A stretch of 64,000 nt of DNA from Phytophthora colocasiae (taxonomy: Eukaryota > Oomycota > Peronosporomycetes > Peronosporales > Peronosporaceae). Location of the stretch: contig JAGKQI010000102.1 of assembly GCA_018806915.1 (NCBI GenBank), positions 992,001 to 1,056,000 on the forward strand. Reading direction: 5' to 3'. Position numbers and translations under genes: made by a program. The first letter of the stretch is position 1. Every line of letters starts with the position of its first letter. Below, piece by piece: positions 32,701-42,600 of this stretch. The notes beneath the pieces were generated by a model. It did not search any database. It had not been told where the DNA came from and saw only the letters and a list, made by a program, of their open reading frames with translations.

Positions 32701-33570
32701 ACCACTGCTGCTGCCATCACGACTACAGCAGAGACTGCTGCTACTGCAGCGGCTGCTGCTGCCGCCGCCAATATCACGCCAGTCACTGCAGCCTTTGTGA
32801 AGAAGACAGATAGAGATGCCATTAGCAATTTACTCGCAACGGTGAGCCAGCGCAAGCAGCAGGAACTGGCACAGCAGCAACGTGAAGAACAGGATGCGTT
32901 AGCTCCAGGAAAACAACAGCCAATGCCAGAGGAATTGCGCGCGTGGACTGTGGACGATGTCGGTCGATGGCTCGACAGCTTGTCACTTCCTCAATACAAA
33001 GCGGCATTCCGTGAAGGTGCTGTCGATGGCGAATTCCTCACTGAGCTTCGCCCCGAGGACATGGCAGAAGTCTTAGGCGTATCACACAAACTCCACGTGC
33101 GTAAACTGATGGTGGCTCGCAATAAGCTACTTCCATTGACAGCAGCGGAACGAGCGCAATTGGATGCCGTGAACCACGAGGCCAATGCGGCACGAGCTCG
33201 TGGACAGGAACCGGCCGGAGATGAAGTCTCGCTGGAAGTGGACACGGTGTTCTCGCAGGCGCGAAATGGACGGATGAAGCGGTTGGTTGAGAGTTTGGAT
33301 GCTGGATTCCCTATTGACAGTGAGGACGATAAGGGTAACACGCTGCTGCTGCTTGCCTGCCAGAACGTGAACCAGAAGATGGTGGAGCTCCTGGTTACGC
33401 GTCGAGCCAACATCAATCATCGCAATGCACAAGGCAACACACCATTGCACTTCGCGATGGCCTACGACGGTGAAGGCGTCTTGGGCGAATATTTGATCTC
33501 TCACGGCGCCGACGATACCATCGAAAACAACAGCGGTCTGACGGCCTACGACGGGCTCACGGCCGAGTAA
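26729..33570 (+). CDS. 2258-aa multidomain protein: hydrolase-like fold, coiled coils, IQ motifs, SAM, ankyrin
   Basis: Two exons, 26729..27222 and 27288..33570. The intron starts GTACGT and ends TATTAG, and the split codon keeps the frame. Domains by eye: a short Cys-containing segment near residue 518 (VCTNCYEFY); an alpha/beta-hydrolase-like region at about 825-1070, whose nucleophile elbow reads GFGNGA (Asn where Ser is usual); a coiled coil at about 1290-1480; several IQ-type motifs at about 1500-1670 (ALEIQRMYRGLLGRR, VLQRVFRGHLGR); a second coiled coil at about 1690-1930; a SAM domain at about 2048-2110 (WTVDDVGRWLDSLSLPQYKAAF); and ankyrin repeats at about 2180-2250. It looks like a calmodulin-binding scaffold. 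Loss of the Ser argues against hydrolase activity. Cellular role unknown. Confidence 0.88.
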
Positions 33571-33823
33571 AATACGTTGTAGAGTAAAGCAACAAATTGG
33601 TTGAGGTATTCGCTCCAGCTTGCAACGATCGCGTACGCTGGATACTATATTTTTGTGCTGGTGTAGAGGAACATTTCTCACACCGATTAGATAATACATA
33701 CGCAGCACTCGCCTGATAGATCGAGGCACCCTCGCTTGGTATCATACCATGATGGCGATTCCAGGCTCAGATTCGCGAACGCTAACGGAGTCCTTGGTTC
33801 TTGGATGTTGTATTTTCGTAATC

Positions 33824-35554
33824 TTAGGCGTCCACCCGAGCCTCAGCAATACCACGTGCTTGTGACGCCATCATGCGGTTCACAGCGTTCACGTAAGCAG
33901 TAGCAGAAGCGACCAGGATGTCCGTGTTAGCACCGTGTCCAACAAACTGGCGGTCACGCGTAACACCCGTCTGCGCGTTCACGTGCTTCTCATCCTCGGT
34001 CTTCTCCTCCTCTTCCTTGTCTTCCTGCACCCGCACAGTCACTTCACCCAGAGCGTACGTGCCATCCGTCACACTCTCAACAGAGAAGTCATTCAGCTTG
34101 ATGCTCTCCTGACCCGTAGCGCGCTTGATGGCCACGTAAATGGCATCAATTGGACCAGTGCCCATAGCAGCCTCACTCACCTCCTGACCGTCCTTGTGCG
34201 CAAGCGTGACCGTTGCCGTCGGCTTCACCAGGTTGCCGGCGGTGACGTGCACAGACTGCAGCGTCCAGAAGACTTCGGGCTTGAACAGCTCGTCCGAAAC
34301 AATCGCCTCCATATCAGCGTCTGTGACCGTCTTCTTCTCGTCAGCAAGCACTTTGAACTTCTCCACGTAGTAGTCGAGCTCCTCTGGCGTGAGGCTGGTG
34401 TAGCCGAGCTGCTGCAGACGCTTGCTGTAAGCGTGACGGCCAGAGTGCTTGCCAAGCACCATTTTGTTTTCACTCAGACCCACAGACTCCGGCAGCATAA
34501 TCTCATACGTAGCCTGGTGCTTCAGCACGCCGTCCTGGTGAATTCCAGACTCGTGAGCGAAAGCGTTCGAGCCCACAATGGCCTTGTTGGGCTGGATCGA
34601 CATACCAGTGTAGTGACTGACCATGCGGCTGCAACGGGTGATCTGCGTCGAGTCCACAGACGTGTAGACGGGGAAGTGCTGCGGGCGAGTCTTCAGAGCC
34701 ATCACCAACTCCTCGAGGGCAGTGTTACCGGCACGTTCACCAATACCGTTGATCGTGACCTCCACCTGGCGGGCACCGCCTTGCACAGCGGACAGAGTGT
34801 TGGCTGTGGCGAGACCCAGATCATTGTGGCAGTGAGTGGAGAAGATAGCCTTGTCGCTGCCCTCCGTATTGTCAATCAGGTAGCGGAACAGCGATCCGTA
34901 CTCTCCGGGAACCGTGTATCCAACCGTATCGGGGATGTTGAGTGTCGTGGCGCCGGCCTTAATGACTTCAGCGAGCACTTCACAAAGGAAGTCAGGATCA
35001 CTGCGTCCAGCGTCCTCGGTAGAGAACTCCACATCGGGAGTAAGGCTCTTGGCGAACTTGACGGCGTCCACCGCGCGACGAATGCACTCATCGCGCGAAA
35101 TCTTCAGTTTGTACTTGAGGTGGATGTCGGAAGTGGCCAAGAACGTGTGGATACGGTGGCTAGGCGCGTGCTTGACAGCGTCGTAGCAGCGCTGGATGTC
35201 CTTCTCCATGGCGCGTGCGAGACCGCAGATCGTCATGGGCTCGCCCGTGGCGCGGTTCGCTGTGATCGGACCAATCTCCTTGGCGATGGCGGACACGGCG
35301 TCGAAGTCACCAGGGGACGAGATGGGGAAACCCGCCTCGCACACATCCACGCCCAGAGCACTGAGGCTGCGCGCAATGTCCAGCTTCTCCTTGAAGTTGA
35401 GCGTAGCGCCGGGCGACTGCTCGCCGTCGCGCAGCGTCGTGTCGAAGATCACGAGACGCTCTTTGTCAGCTTCAGTGGCGACTGCGTTCGAGAAGGCGCG
35501 GCGTGCGTTGGCCCTGGCCACGGAGGCCGAGCGCTTGGCGATCGTCTGCATCAT
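33824..35554 (-). CDS. LEU4: 2-isopropylmalate synthase, probably mitochondrial
   Basis: Predicted 576 aa from ATG 35554. It catalyses condensation of acetyl-CoA with 2-oxoisovalerate, the first committed step of leucine synthesis (family knowledge). The N-terminus (MMQTIAKRSASVARANARRAF) is basic with no acidic residues, like a mitochondrial presequence. The HMGL-like barrel starts with FDTTLRDGEQSPG at residue 37, with metal-binding HCHNDLGLATANTL and NGIGERAGNTALEELVMAL further on. The C-terminal region (about 430-576) is the LeuA regulatory domain, which usually mediates leucine feedback. The frame is open upstream to 35887, but the strong initiator-like site at 35635..35618 lies inside that extension, so the shorter start is preferred. 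LEU4 is the yeast symbol; oomycete naming may differ. Confidence 0.94.
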   Translation of the reverse strand: MMQTIAKRSASVARANARRAFSNAVATEADKERLVIFDTTLRDGEQSPGATLNFKEKLDIARSLSALGVDVCEAGFPISSPGDFDAVSAIAKEIGPITANRATGEPMTICGLARAMEKDIQRCYDAVKHAPSHRIHTFLATSDIHLKYKLKISRDECIRRAVDAVKFAKSLTPDVEFSTEDAGRSDPDFLCEVLAEVIKAGATTLNIPDTVGYTVPGEYGSLFRYLIDNTEGSDKAIFSTHCHNDLGLATANTLSAVQGGARQVEVTINGIGERAGNTALEELVMALKTRPQHFPVYTSVDSTQITRCSRMVSHYTGMSIQPNKAIVGSNAFAHESGIHQDGVLKHQATYEIMLPESVGLSENKMVLGKHSGRHAYSKRLQQLGYTSLTPEELDYYVEKFKVLADEKKTVTDADMEAIVSDELFKPEVFWTLQSVHVTAGNLVKPTATVTLAHKDGQEVSEAAMGTGPIDAIYVAIKRATGQESIKLNDFSVESVTDGTYALGEVTVRVQEDKEEEEKTEDEKHVNAQTGVTRDRQFVGHGANTDILVASATAYVNAVNRMMASQARGIAEARVDA

Positions 35555-35617
35555 ATTGCTAAGAACTGGGCTATGGAAATCAGGAGTGCAGGTCACTAGG
35601 GCAGTGTGTGCCTCGGG

Positions 35618-35635
35618 TCGAAATGCGGAATGAGC
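35618..35635 (-). promoter_or_regulatory. Oomycete initiator (Inr) of the isopropylmalate synthase gene
   Basis: Minus strand reads GCTCATTCCGCATTTCGA, a near-exact match to the published oomycete initiator consensus as I remember it (GCTCATTYYNNNWTTTNYY). It is 64 nt upstream of the chosen ATG. Confidence 0.6.
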
Positions 35636-36505
35636 ATAGTCGAGGCCACGTCGGCTGGTTGAAGGCGGTGGCCGTTTGAGCAAACGTGCGTACTTGGCCA
35701 GTCCATCTTGTCCTTGCCTTGTGTGCACCACCAGCATAAAAATCTTGCAGTGGACCAATGAGATTGCATGGTTCGAGTTTTGACCAATAGAATGAATGGA
35801 GACGAAACAGACCAAGGAAAAAATCTCCTGGCAGGGAGGAGAGCAAAAAGTGACAGGCAAGGTTTGTCCGGTGCAACACCGCCACAAGAATGGGTCGATC
35901 GTTGTCGTGGAAGTGTACAGCAGGGAATGTAAATGCTATATAAGGTTGCTTCAACGTTGGTGACGAGGACAAGCTTGAACAAGCAAGTTCAACATGAATG
36001 GAACGTTCCTGGCTGGCTGTCACCATGTTGACCACGATAGCAGTGACCTTGTCACCACGAGTCTTTTCGTCTTGCCAATGAGTTGACAAGCCACTGCTGC
36101 TGCATCAATCCAAAATGATTAGAGTTGCTGGAGCTGCGGGCAGTGCTTGGCAGTGTTCCGCCTCTGACTCAGTCACAGCGCAGTTTGCCTGAATTTACAA
36201 AGCGCTAATCCTGCAAGGTTATCCCTTGCCTCGAGCATTGACGGCCTCCTCTTCGAGGCCTCATCAGATGTTTGCCTTCAACTTGGCCTTGAAGGCAACC
36301 TAAAGTCTTTCTACATGTATTACTGGCACAAGTGATCAAGGTCTCCAATACCCAATTGTACCAGTTGTGTGGTACATGAGATGGAGTGCGATTGGCTGAT
36401 TTCTTCGAAAACCGTTACGCCAAACGGTTACGCCGCCTAGTGTGCCATTCTGCTCTGAGCGTACAATCAGTAGAAGGCAACGTTGAGATCCCCAGTTTCG
36501 TGAGC
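35636..36505. other. Divergent intergenic region
   Basis: Between isopropylmalate synthase (minus) and the gene at 36506 (plus). It contains a TATATAAG at about 35938-35945 and two adjacent inverted repeats at 36244..36299. No coding signal. Confidence 0.5.
36244..36299. repeat. Two adjacent perfect inverted repeats
   Basis: GGCCTC/GAGGCC with a 6-base loop (36244..36261) and TTGCCTTCAA/TTGAAGGCAA with a 7-base loop (36273..36299). They could form hairpins or bind a dimeric regulator; no function is assigned. Confidence 0.6.
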
Positions 36506-38278
36506 ATGGCGTCTAGGCCACTGCCCCCCGGGCGCCTTGGCAGCGATATACGCTCCCCTGTCAGGCCTAATGTAGCTCTGCGTTGGACCAGCAATGTCGC
36601 GGCAACTTCTAAGGACCCGCGATCCCCGGTAAAACGCTGGCCGCCGGTACAAACACCGCCTCAAGCCGCGGCAGTAACATCAAAGACAGTGCTCCAGCCA
36701 GCGGAGGAAGCAAACACGGCAGTATCTGCCTTCCAGTCGGCGCGTGCTGTGTTCGAGGCCAAGAAGACGTCTGTTGTATCGCCCCCTCCTCCTCCTCCTA
36801 TCCGGCACCGTTTGGAATTTCACGTTGAGAAGCAGCACTCCGATTTATCGTCTTCTTCGAGCAGTACATTGGATTCCGAGAGCGATCGAAAGCTGGAAGA
36901 AAGTGTTGCAGTAAACTACGAACCGGAACCCTCATCCCCAGTTCGCCTTGTGGTGAAAAAAATGGAAGCAGAGTTTGTCGGTGCCACCCCTTCCAAACAA
37001 AACGTTCATTACCCAGCTCATTATGTTGCACTTTCACCGCCAAAAGATGTTCAAGCATCTCCTACACGCGAAAATGCAACGCCCGTGACTCCATCCCAGC
37101 GAGCACCTGATATTATTTTCACCCAGAGCGAGATCGACCCGTTCCGACTTCTTCACCCCGTTGAATCTGTCCCTAGGCTTCCCGACGAGATTACCTGTGT
37201 TTACGACAGAGCTGCAACTGAGATGGAGAAAAATATCAAGAAGGTGGTGCGTAAATTGCTCAGGAAAGACAAGGTGCGGTTAGAAGAATTCAAGGTGAAC
37301 TCACGGCTATTTGGGACTGATTTCATGGACTCAAGTGCTTATTTGGATACGCTTATCAAAGACTTTGGAGCCATTCGTGCGTTGCAACTAGTGCCATGCT
37401 TGCTTAGTATCCAACCAAATTTGGTGAAAAGCAAAACTTTGCTCCTCACCGCAAAGAACTATTTACTACGAAACGAAGACGAGCTGAAACGTGAACTCCA
37501 GCTAATGAGCTCAAGGAAAATCATCACCGGGATTAACCTTGACAAGGAGGCGATGTCAACAGCTGGTGCAGTATCCTCGACTGAAGTTTCTTCCGTTGCT
37601 ACAAGAAACACGACTTCTTCAGCAAGCGACGTAGTTTACTCCACAAGTGGCCATAGTATCAGTGGACCTGCCTTCTCCAAAACTACTTCTCCAGTTCTTC
37701 GTCCTCCTGATCTTACGGATGTACCAGTATTGATGACTGGGTCTGCCCAACAAAAGGTAAACGACTCTACACAAGAAATGATGACAAAAACCAAGGTAGA
37801 ACAGGTGCCTGGATCTGAAGCAATGACACACGTCGAAACCCCGCCACCGTTGCTGAACATTGCTGTTAGCACCCCAATTGTGCAAGAGCATGCTCCTGCC
37901 CCAGTTGCAACGAAGTACGCTGAAGTGGAATTCACGATCAAGGATTGCAACCTATTTGGGGAGACTTACAAGCCTATATCACTGGAGAAGATCAAAACAT
38001 CACAGCAAGTTGAAATTCCTACTTCGTCGCTCTCTCCAGCCTCCTCGGTGCACAGCTTCGATGAAGCTGAAAGCTTGTTCGGAGAGCGTTTGTCGCCGTC
38101 ATCACACACCAGCAAGACTCGACGAAAGTCTGTGACGTGGGGAGATACCAAGACAGTGGAGATCTGTGACAAAGTTTCCGTGACCAAGACAGCGAAAAAG
38201 AACGCACCGCTTCTCTTTGGTCTCGCAACCGCAGCCGCTTTCGAGTCTGATGAGGACGAGTCAGGCTTTAGCGATTGA
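36506..38278 (+). CDS. Disordered protein with helical module and PP1-type docking motif
   Basis: Predicted 590 aa from ATG 36506. The open frame extends further 5' but has no ATG there. Most of the protein is Ser/Pro/Thr-rich and probably unstructured. A compact helical region at about residues 230-335 (VRLEEFKVNSRLFGTDFMDSSAYLDTL ... LVPCLLSIQPNL) has the F..S..F...AY...L...FG pattern of a helical module I associate with the C-termini of ZNF598/Hel2-type proteins; this link is tentative and no RING or zinc finger is present. Near the C-terminus, RRKSVTWGD (Lys541-Trp545) fits the RVxF rule for protein phosphatase 1 docking. The function is not known. Confidence 0.72.
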   Translation: MASRPLPPGRLGSDIRSPVRPNVALRWTSNVAATSKDPRSPVKRWPPVQTPPQAAAVTSKTVLQPAEEANTAVSAFQSARAVFEAKKTSVVSPPPPPPIRHRLEFHVEKQHSDLSSSSSSTLDSESDRKLEESVAVNYEPEPSSPVRLVVKKMEAEFVGATPSKQNVHYPAHYVALSPPKDVQASPTRENATPVTPSQRAPDIIFTQSEIDPFRLLHPVESVPRLPDEITCVYDRAATEMEKNIKKVVRKLLRKDKVRLEEFKVNSRLFGTDFMDSSAYLDTLIKDFGAIRALQLVPCLLSIQPNLVKSKTLLLTAKNYLLRNEDELKRELQLMSSRKIITGINLDKEAMSTAGAVSSTEVSSVATRNTTSSASDVVYSTSGHSISGPAFSKTTSPVLRPPDLTDVPVLMTGSAQQKVNDSTQEMMTKTKVEQVPGSEAMTHVETPPPLLNIAVSTPIVQEHAPAPVATKYAEVEFTIKDCNLFGETYKPISLEKIKTSQQVEIPTSSLSPASSVHSFDEAESLFGERLSPSSHTSKTRRKSVTWGDTKTVEICDKVSVTKTAKKNAPLLFGLATAAAFESDEDESGFSD

Positions 38279-38457
38279 TTCGTCTTTGAAGAATCATGAA
38301 TTGGAACTCTGCGATTCAGGAAAAAAAAATGTAAACTGCTCTGTATAAAGTCTTGATGCCATCCCTTCTTGCTATTTCAACGTTTTTCAGCAATGTGGTA
38401 AATGCATAGTGTCACCTCAGAAGCACTCCCGAATTATGACACAAAGCAGTTTTCAAT

Positions 38458-39311
38458 ATGCCAGCAAACAGTTATATCAATTCTCTTGCCTACGACAGTG
38501 TACGAATGTCTTCTTCGCCGCAGCTTCAGCCACGGCAGCGACCGAGCAGCGGTGCCAGCTTGCAAGGAGACTTCCGTGTGGAAGTGATGGGCAGCCAAGA
38601 GTCGCTGGATCTGGACTGCGGCAAGTTCTACACGGTAGTGAGCTGCTTGTTCTGTTGTTGCAACTGTGTTTCAGAAAAATAATGCTCGCCTGCAGGAATA
38701 CGTTTTACGCTGCTCTTGGATTGAGCGCAACGGTACACCCGAGGTTTGTGCTAGGAATGCTTCGTTTAAGTAGTGGCGATGTACAACTCAATTGGTTGAC
38801 GATGTTACACAGATCTGGGATGTTGTTCGCCGCTATCGCGAGTTTTGTGCAATTGACATTCTGGTGAGGCAGATGAGGTCGTTTGGCGTATAATTGTGAG
38901 TGCAGATTTAACGCATGCCGTTACTGTGCCTGATGAAAGCTACGTGAGAAGTATCCGTCGCGAGCGCCACTGTTCCCCTTCCTGCCCAGCAAGAAATACA
39001 TCGGCTCATCACTGTCCGCCGACTTTGTGGACAAGCGGCAGCGCGACCTCAGCTACTACATGATGTCGATTCTACACAGCTGCCCTCTCGTACGCAACAC
39101 TCATTTGACTTCCACTGCTACATTACACAACTGATTGAATCTTCTGTGACAGCTCGTGCAAGACGAGATCATCGATTCATTCCTGGACATCAAACGTCAC
39201 ATTTTGGAGAGAGCACGGGAGGAAGCCTCAGAGATACGTTCAGCCTCTACACCCACGCATACTACTACCAGCAGCAATGGCGGTGTCAGCCCCATGCGCC
39301 TACAGCATTAA
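38458..39311 (+). CDS. PX-domain protein (5 short exons)
   Basis: Assembled by eye from exons 38458..38634, 38696..38743, 38813..38863, 38940..39089 and 39153..39311. All introns are GT-AG and phase 0, giving 194 aa. Translation yields a PX fold in order: FRVEVMG and a beta strand EYVLRCSWIERNG, then WDVVRRYREFCAI with the Arg-Arg-Tyr phosphoinositide-binding signature, a proline-rich loop (YPSRAPLFPFLPSKK), and the last helix DKRQRDLSYYMMSIL. PX domains bind PI3P on endosomes (family knowledge), so a sorting-nexin-like trafficking role is likely. The C-terminus after about residue 170 is low in complexity. It starts about 180 bp after the upstream gene on the same strand. Confidence 0.8.
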
Positions 39312-39666
39312 ACATTGAATAAGCAAAAAAAGCTCAATCAATCCCTTTCAATCCGTCCGAAAATAGTCAAACATTCTCAGTTTTCCGAGAGAAGACTAAC
39401 GTTCATACATTTCGCAATATAAACGTTGAGAACCTGCCTAATCTGATAATGACCATCACTCTGCACGAAGATTTCGTGGCTGCACACGCACACAGCGAGC
39501 TGGGACCGGCCTAAACGTGGCGCGACGGTGAGTAAGTTCGGGCGCGTTCGTTACCTGCCCAGACAGCCCAAGACCTCTCCACACGTGAACACAGGCGCGT
39601 CGCGTCTCCACAGAGCTCGCAACTAGACTGAAGTGTTCCCTCCGTAGGGGAGAAAATATCAAGAAG
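39312..39666. other. Short intergenic region
   Basis: 355 bp between the PX gene and the bromodomain gene on the same strand. No gene is seen. An initiator-like TCACTCT occurs at 39456..39462, rather far from the next ATG. Confidence 0.4.
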
Positions 39667-42600
39667 ATGGCGCTTGCCGACATCATGTCGGTGGAGATGA
39701 GCGCAAAGTATATGGACTCGAGCAGCTCGTCCAGTCTGTCGTCAGACTCGGATGAAGGGTTATCCTCTAGCTCGTCAGCTATCTCGTCGTCCTCTTCCGA
39801 CTCCGAATCGGACTCGGATGCTCCACGAGCTTCGTTGAAAAAGAAAACAGCCCCAAGGGGACGGACAGGCAAGAAAATCGGTGCTGCGCTCTCGGATTAT
39901 GAAGACGACTCGGACTTGAATAGTGCCACCAGTGGAGGCAGGAAGAAAAAGAAGAAAGTGACGAAACCAGCAGCTCCGAGGCGTTCTCCTACTAAGAACA
40001 ACGGGAAGACGAAGAAAATGGCAAAGAAGGCGCCAATAGCAGCACCGCCAAGTCTCCCTCCTCCTCCCCCTCCTCCATCGCCACCACCAGGGGCCCCAGA
40101 TGGATCGTCCAGTAACAGCTCGTTTAGTGACAGTTCAAGCTCAGACTCATCAGACATGTCGGACTCAGAGACGCCGTTGCCGACAGTTCCAGCTCCCCCA
40201 CCGCCCCCACCTGCTAGCATAGGCACAACCAATGCTACAGCTATTTCAACGAGACCACCAAAGCGGAGAGCCTCTACAATGACGGTATCAGATGCAAGTT
40301 CATCACTGAAAGTTACGCTGAAGCTTCCACCGGGGTTTATTCCGAAGAGCGGTGGTGCAGCTGCACTGAATTCGACCGGGGCTAGTAACAGATCGAAGAT
40401 CAACTTTCACGTGGCAAATACGAATGTCACTGCGGCGAAACGATCACGAACGTCAACTGCTGCTACAAAAAAGGCTAAGTCTACTTCTGGCACCAGACCC
40501 TCGAAGAAAAGGCAACCTGCAGGTCGAGCACTACCAACTGCCACGGCGGGCCTGAATGGAGCGCTGCCTGCCGTGTCAAATGTTCCGGTTGGTACGCCCA
40601 TTCTTCATAAATTGATTCCGAAGGGACCCACTGTGCCTGCAGGTGAAATTCGGGGCGCAAAAGAACTATCACTCGTGGATCCTGCTCTTCTTGCAGATAG
40701 CCCTCAAGAAATGATAGAGTCCAACATCCCGGCGCATTTTAACGACCCGTATGCTCACGGGGGTGACATTTTGCGTCTCTTGGATATGTTTTTCTTCTGT
40801 GATGAGAATGGGTACGTAAACTTGTGTTTTTTTGGAGACTTACAGATCTAACATCTTGTTATTTCTTGTGAATGCTTCCAGCAAAGCGATCAGCCTTGAG
40901 ATCTTAGATCGGCCGAAGGATCAGCGCCCAAAAATTATGGGTTTTGGTACAGTTGTAGAGCATTTACCACTTGCAGAGCGTCCTCTCCCGATTAGACCTG
41001 TCCTCACATCTCCAGCGTTTCCATCGCGATCCAAAAAGCGCCCACGCACGAACTCGTCAGCTTCTACTCCTGCGAAGTCGTCAGCTGCGAAATCACGAGT
41101 AAATATTCATGCTTCGGAATCTGGTAATGAAAATGACAGCAAGCGTGCAAGAGTAGAAGATGAAAGATTGTATCAAGGTGATGGCGAGTTTGAAAAGGAA
41201 GCTGACAACAGAAATCTGCACTTTGAAAAGCGCGGAATTTTTCAGCAATCACATGTGTATCATCTCCCGAGGACGTTTTATCAGAATCGTGTATCGCAAA
41301 TGGACGGACAATCTGATTCGGATAGTGGAGGCAGCGATTTAACTTCGGATGATGAAGACATTCGTTCGGACCGGGGTGGTTCAGGTGGAGGTTCGGGCAA
41401 TGACAGCGAACTCCACTCTTCAGGCACCAGTAGTTCAAGTGGAAGTGAAAGTGACAACGACAAATTTTCTTCGTCGGGAACCGAGAGTAGTGATGCTGAA
41501 AGCGGAAACGGGGTTACTTCAGCTGCTCGACGATCACTGACAATGAGCTCAGGAGCTGAACGCATGCCTCAATCAGCTACAGAGACTAAAAGACCTGCAT
41601 CTGATAGTGTCCAAAGAAGACCGAGTACCAGGATTGATTCAAGAAATGCTGGGTTGCCTTCTGACGTCATCGAACTAATGCGGACCGATCATGCTGTAGA
41701 AGTTAAGGCGACGGGTACCCCGGACGAGCTGAACTTGATGGAATGTGGATTTCGCCACCCTCCTACGTACGCACGTACTCGTGTTTGGCTCCCGGAAATT
41801 ACGGATTGGTGTCTCGACTACGCAGAAGGGGACCCAACGTTGTGGGTAGTTACTCCTCACGCCTGGTACAAAATTGCTGGACCGTTATCTGGATTGTTAC
41901 CACACTTGTCGTATCGTCAGACTTTTAAACACGTTCGGCATCTGTTTGAGGCTAGCTACCTAGTGGCGTACGTTCTCAAGGAATGGCTGCCCATTAACAA
42001 GAAGGTATCATATCGGGCAACACTACAACAGATTATTGAGCTTTCCCTCAAAGGGAGGTATCGAGTGGTACGACAGCATCATGTGTGCATTGGGATTCGT
42101 ATTGATTTCTAACATTAATGTTCTTGAAAATGTGGCTTTGCAGTCAGCCTGGTTTCTTGTGAAGAATTATCCGTTCATCCGAGCCCAGATTTGTAACTTA
42201 TTTCCTGACAAGGACACATATCTGAATTCGATGTTCTTTAAGCAACTGCACCGCCTGCACGAAAACTTCACGCTGCGCCAGGCGCGACACGAAAAAGAAA
42301 TGGCCGAGAGGGAAGTTCGTCGTGTAAAACGAGAAAATGAGCGCCTACAGAAGAGACAACTTGTTGAAGATGAGCGTCAACGGTTGAAGGATGAGCGTGA
42401 CGAAGAACGGAAACAGAAAGAAGAAGATCTGAGGTACCCCGTGGAAGATTTGCGACTACTTGGGGAAGAAGAAGCTAACACAAACAGCCTACCGTTGAGC
42501 TGCTCGAGTTTGAGAAGCGTTCAAGGCTCATTGCTCGGTGAACTCATCATGGCTTGGCAAACGATCTGTACGTTCAAGGATTTCGTTGGACTGGAATCGA

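Noticed and set aside
33935..35599. A 554-codon open frame on the plus strand
   Set aside because: It lies antisense to 2-isopropylmalate synthase and is explained by that gene's codon bias; no domain is recognisable in it.
35555..35887. Extended N-terminus for isopropylmalate synthase
   Set aside because: It would include the initiator-like site and a non-conserved Cys-rich stretch; starting at 35554 gives a normal mitochondrial presequence.
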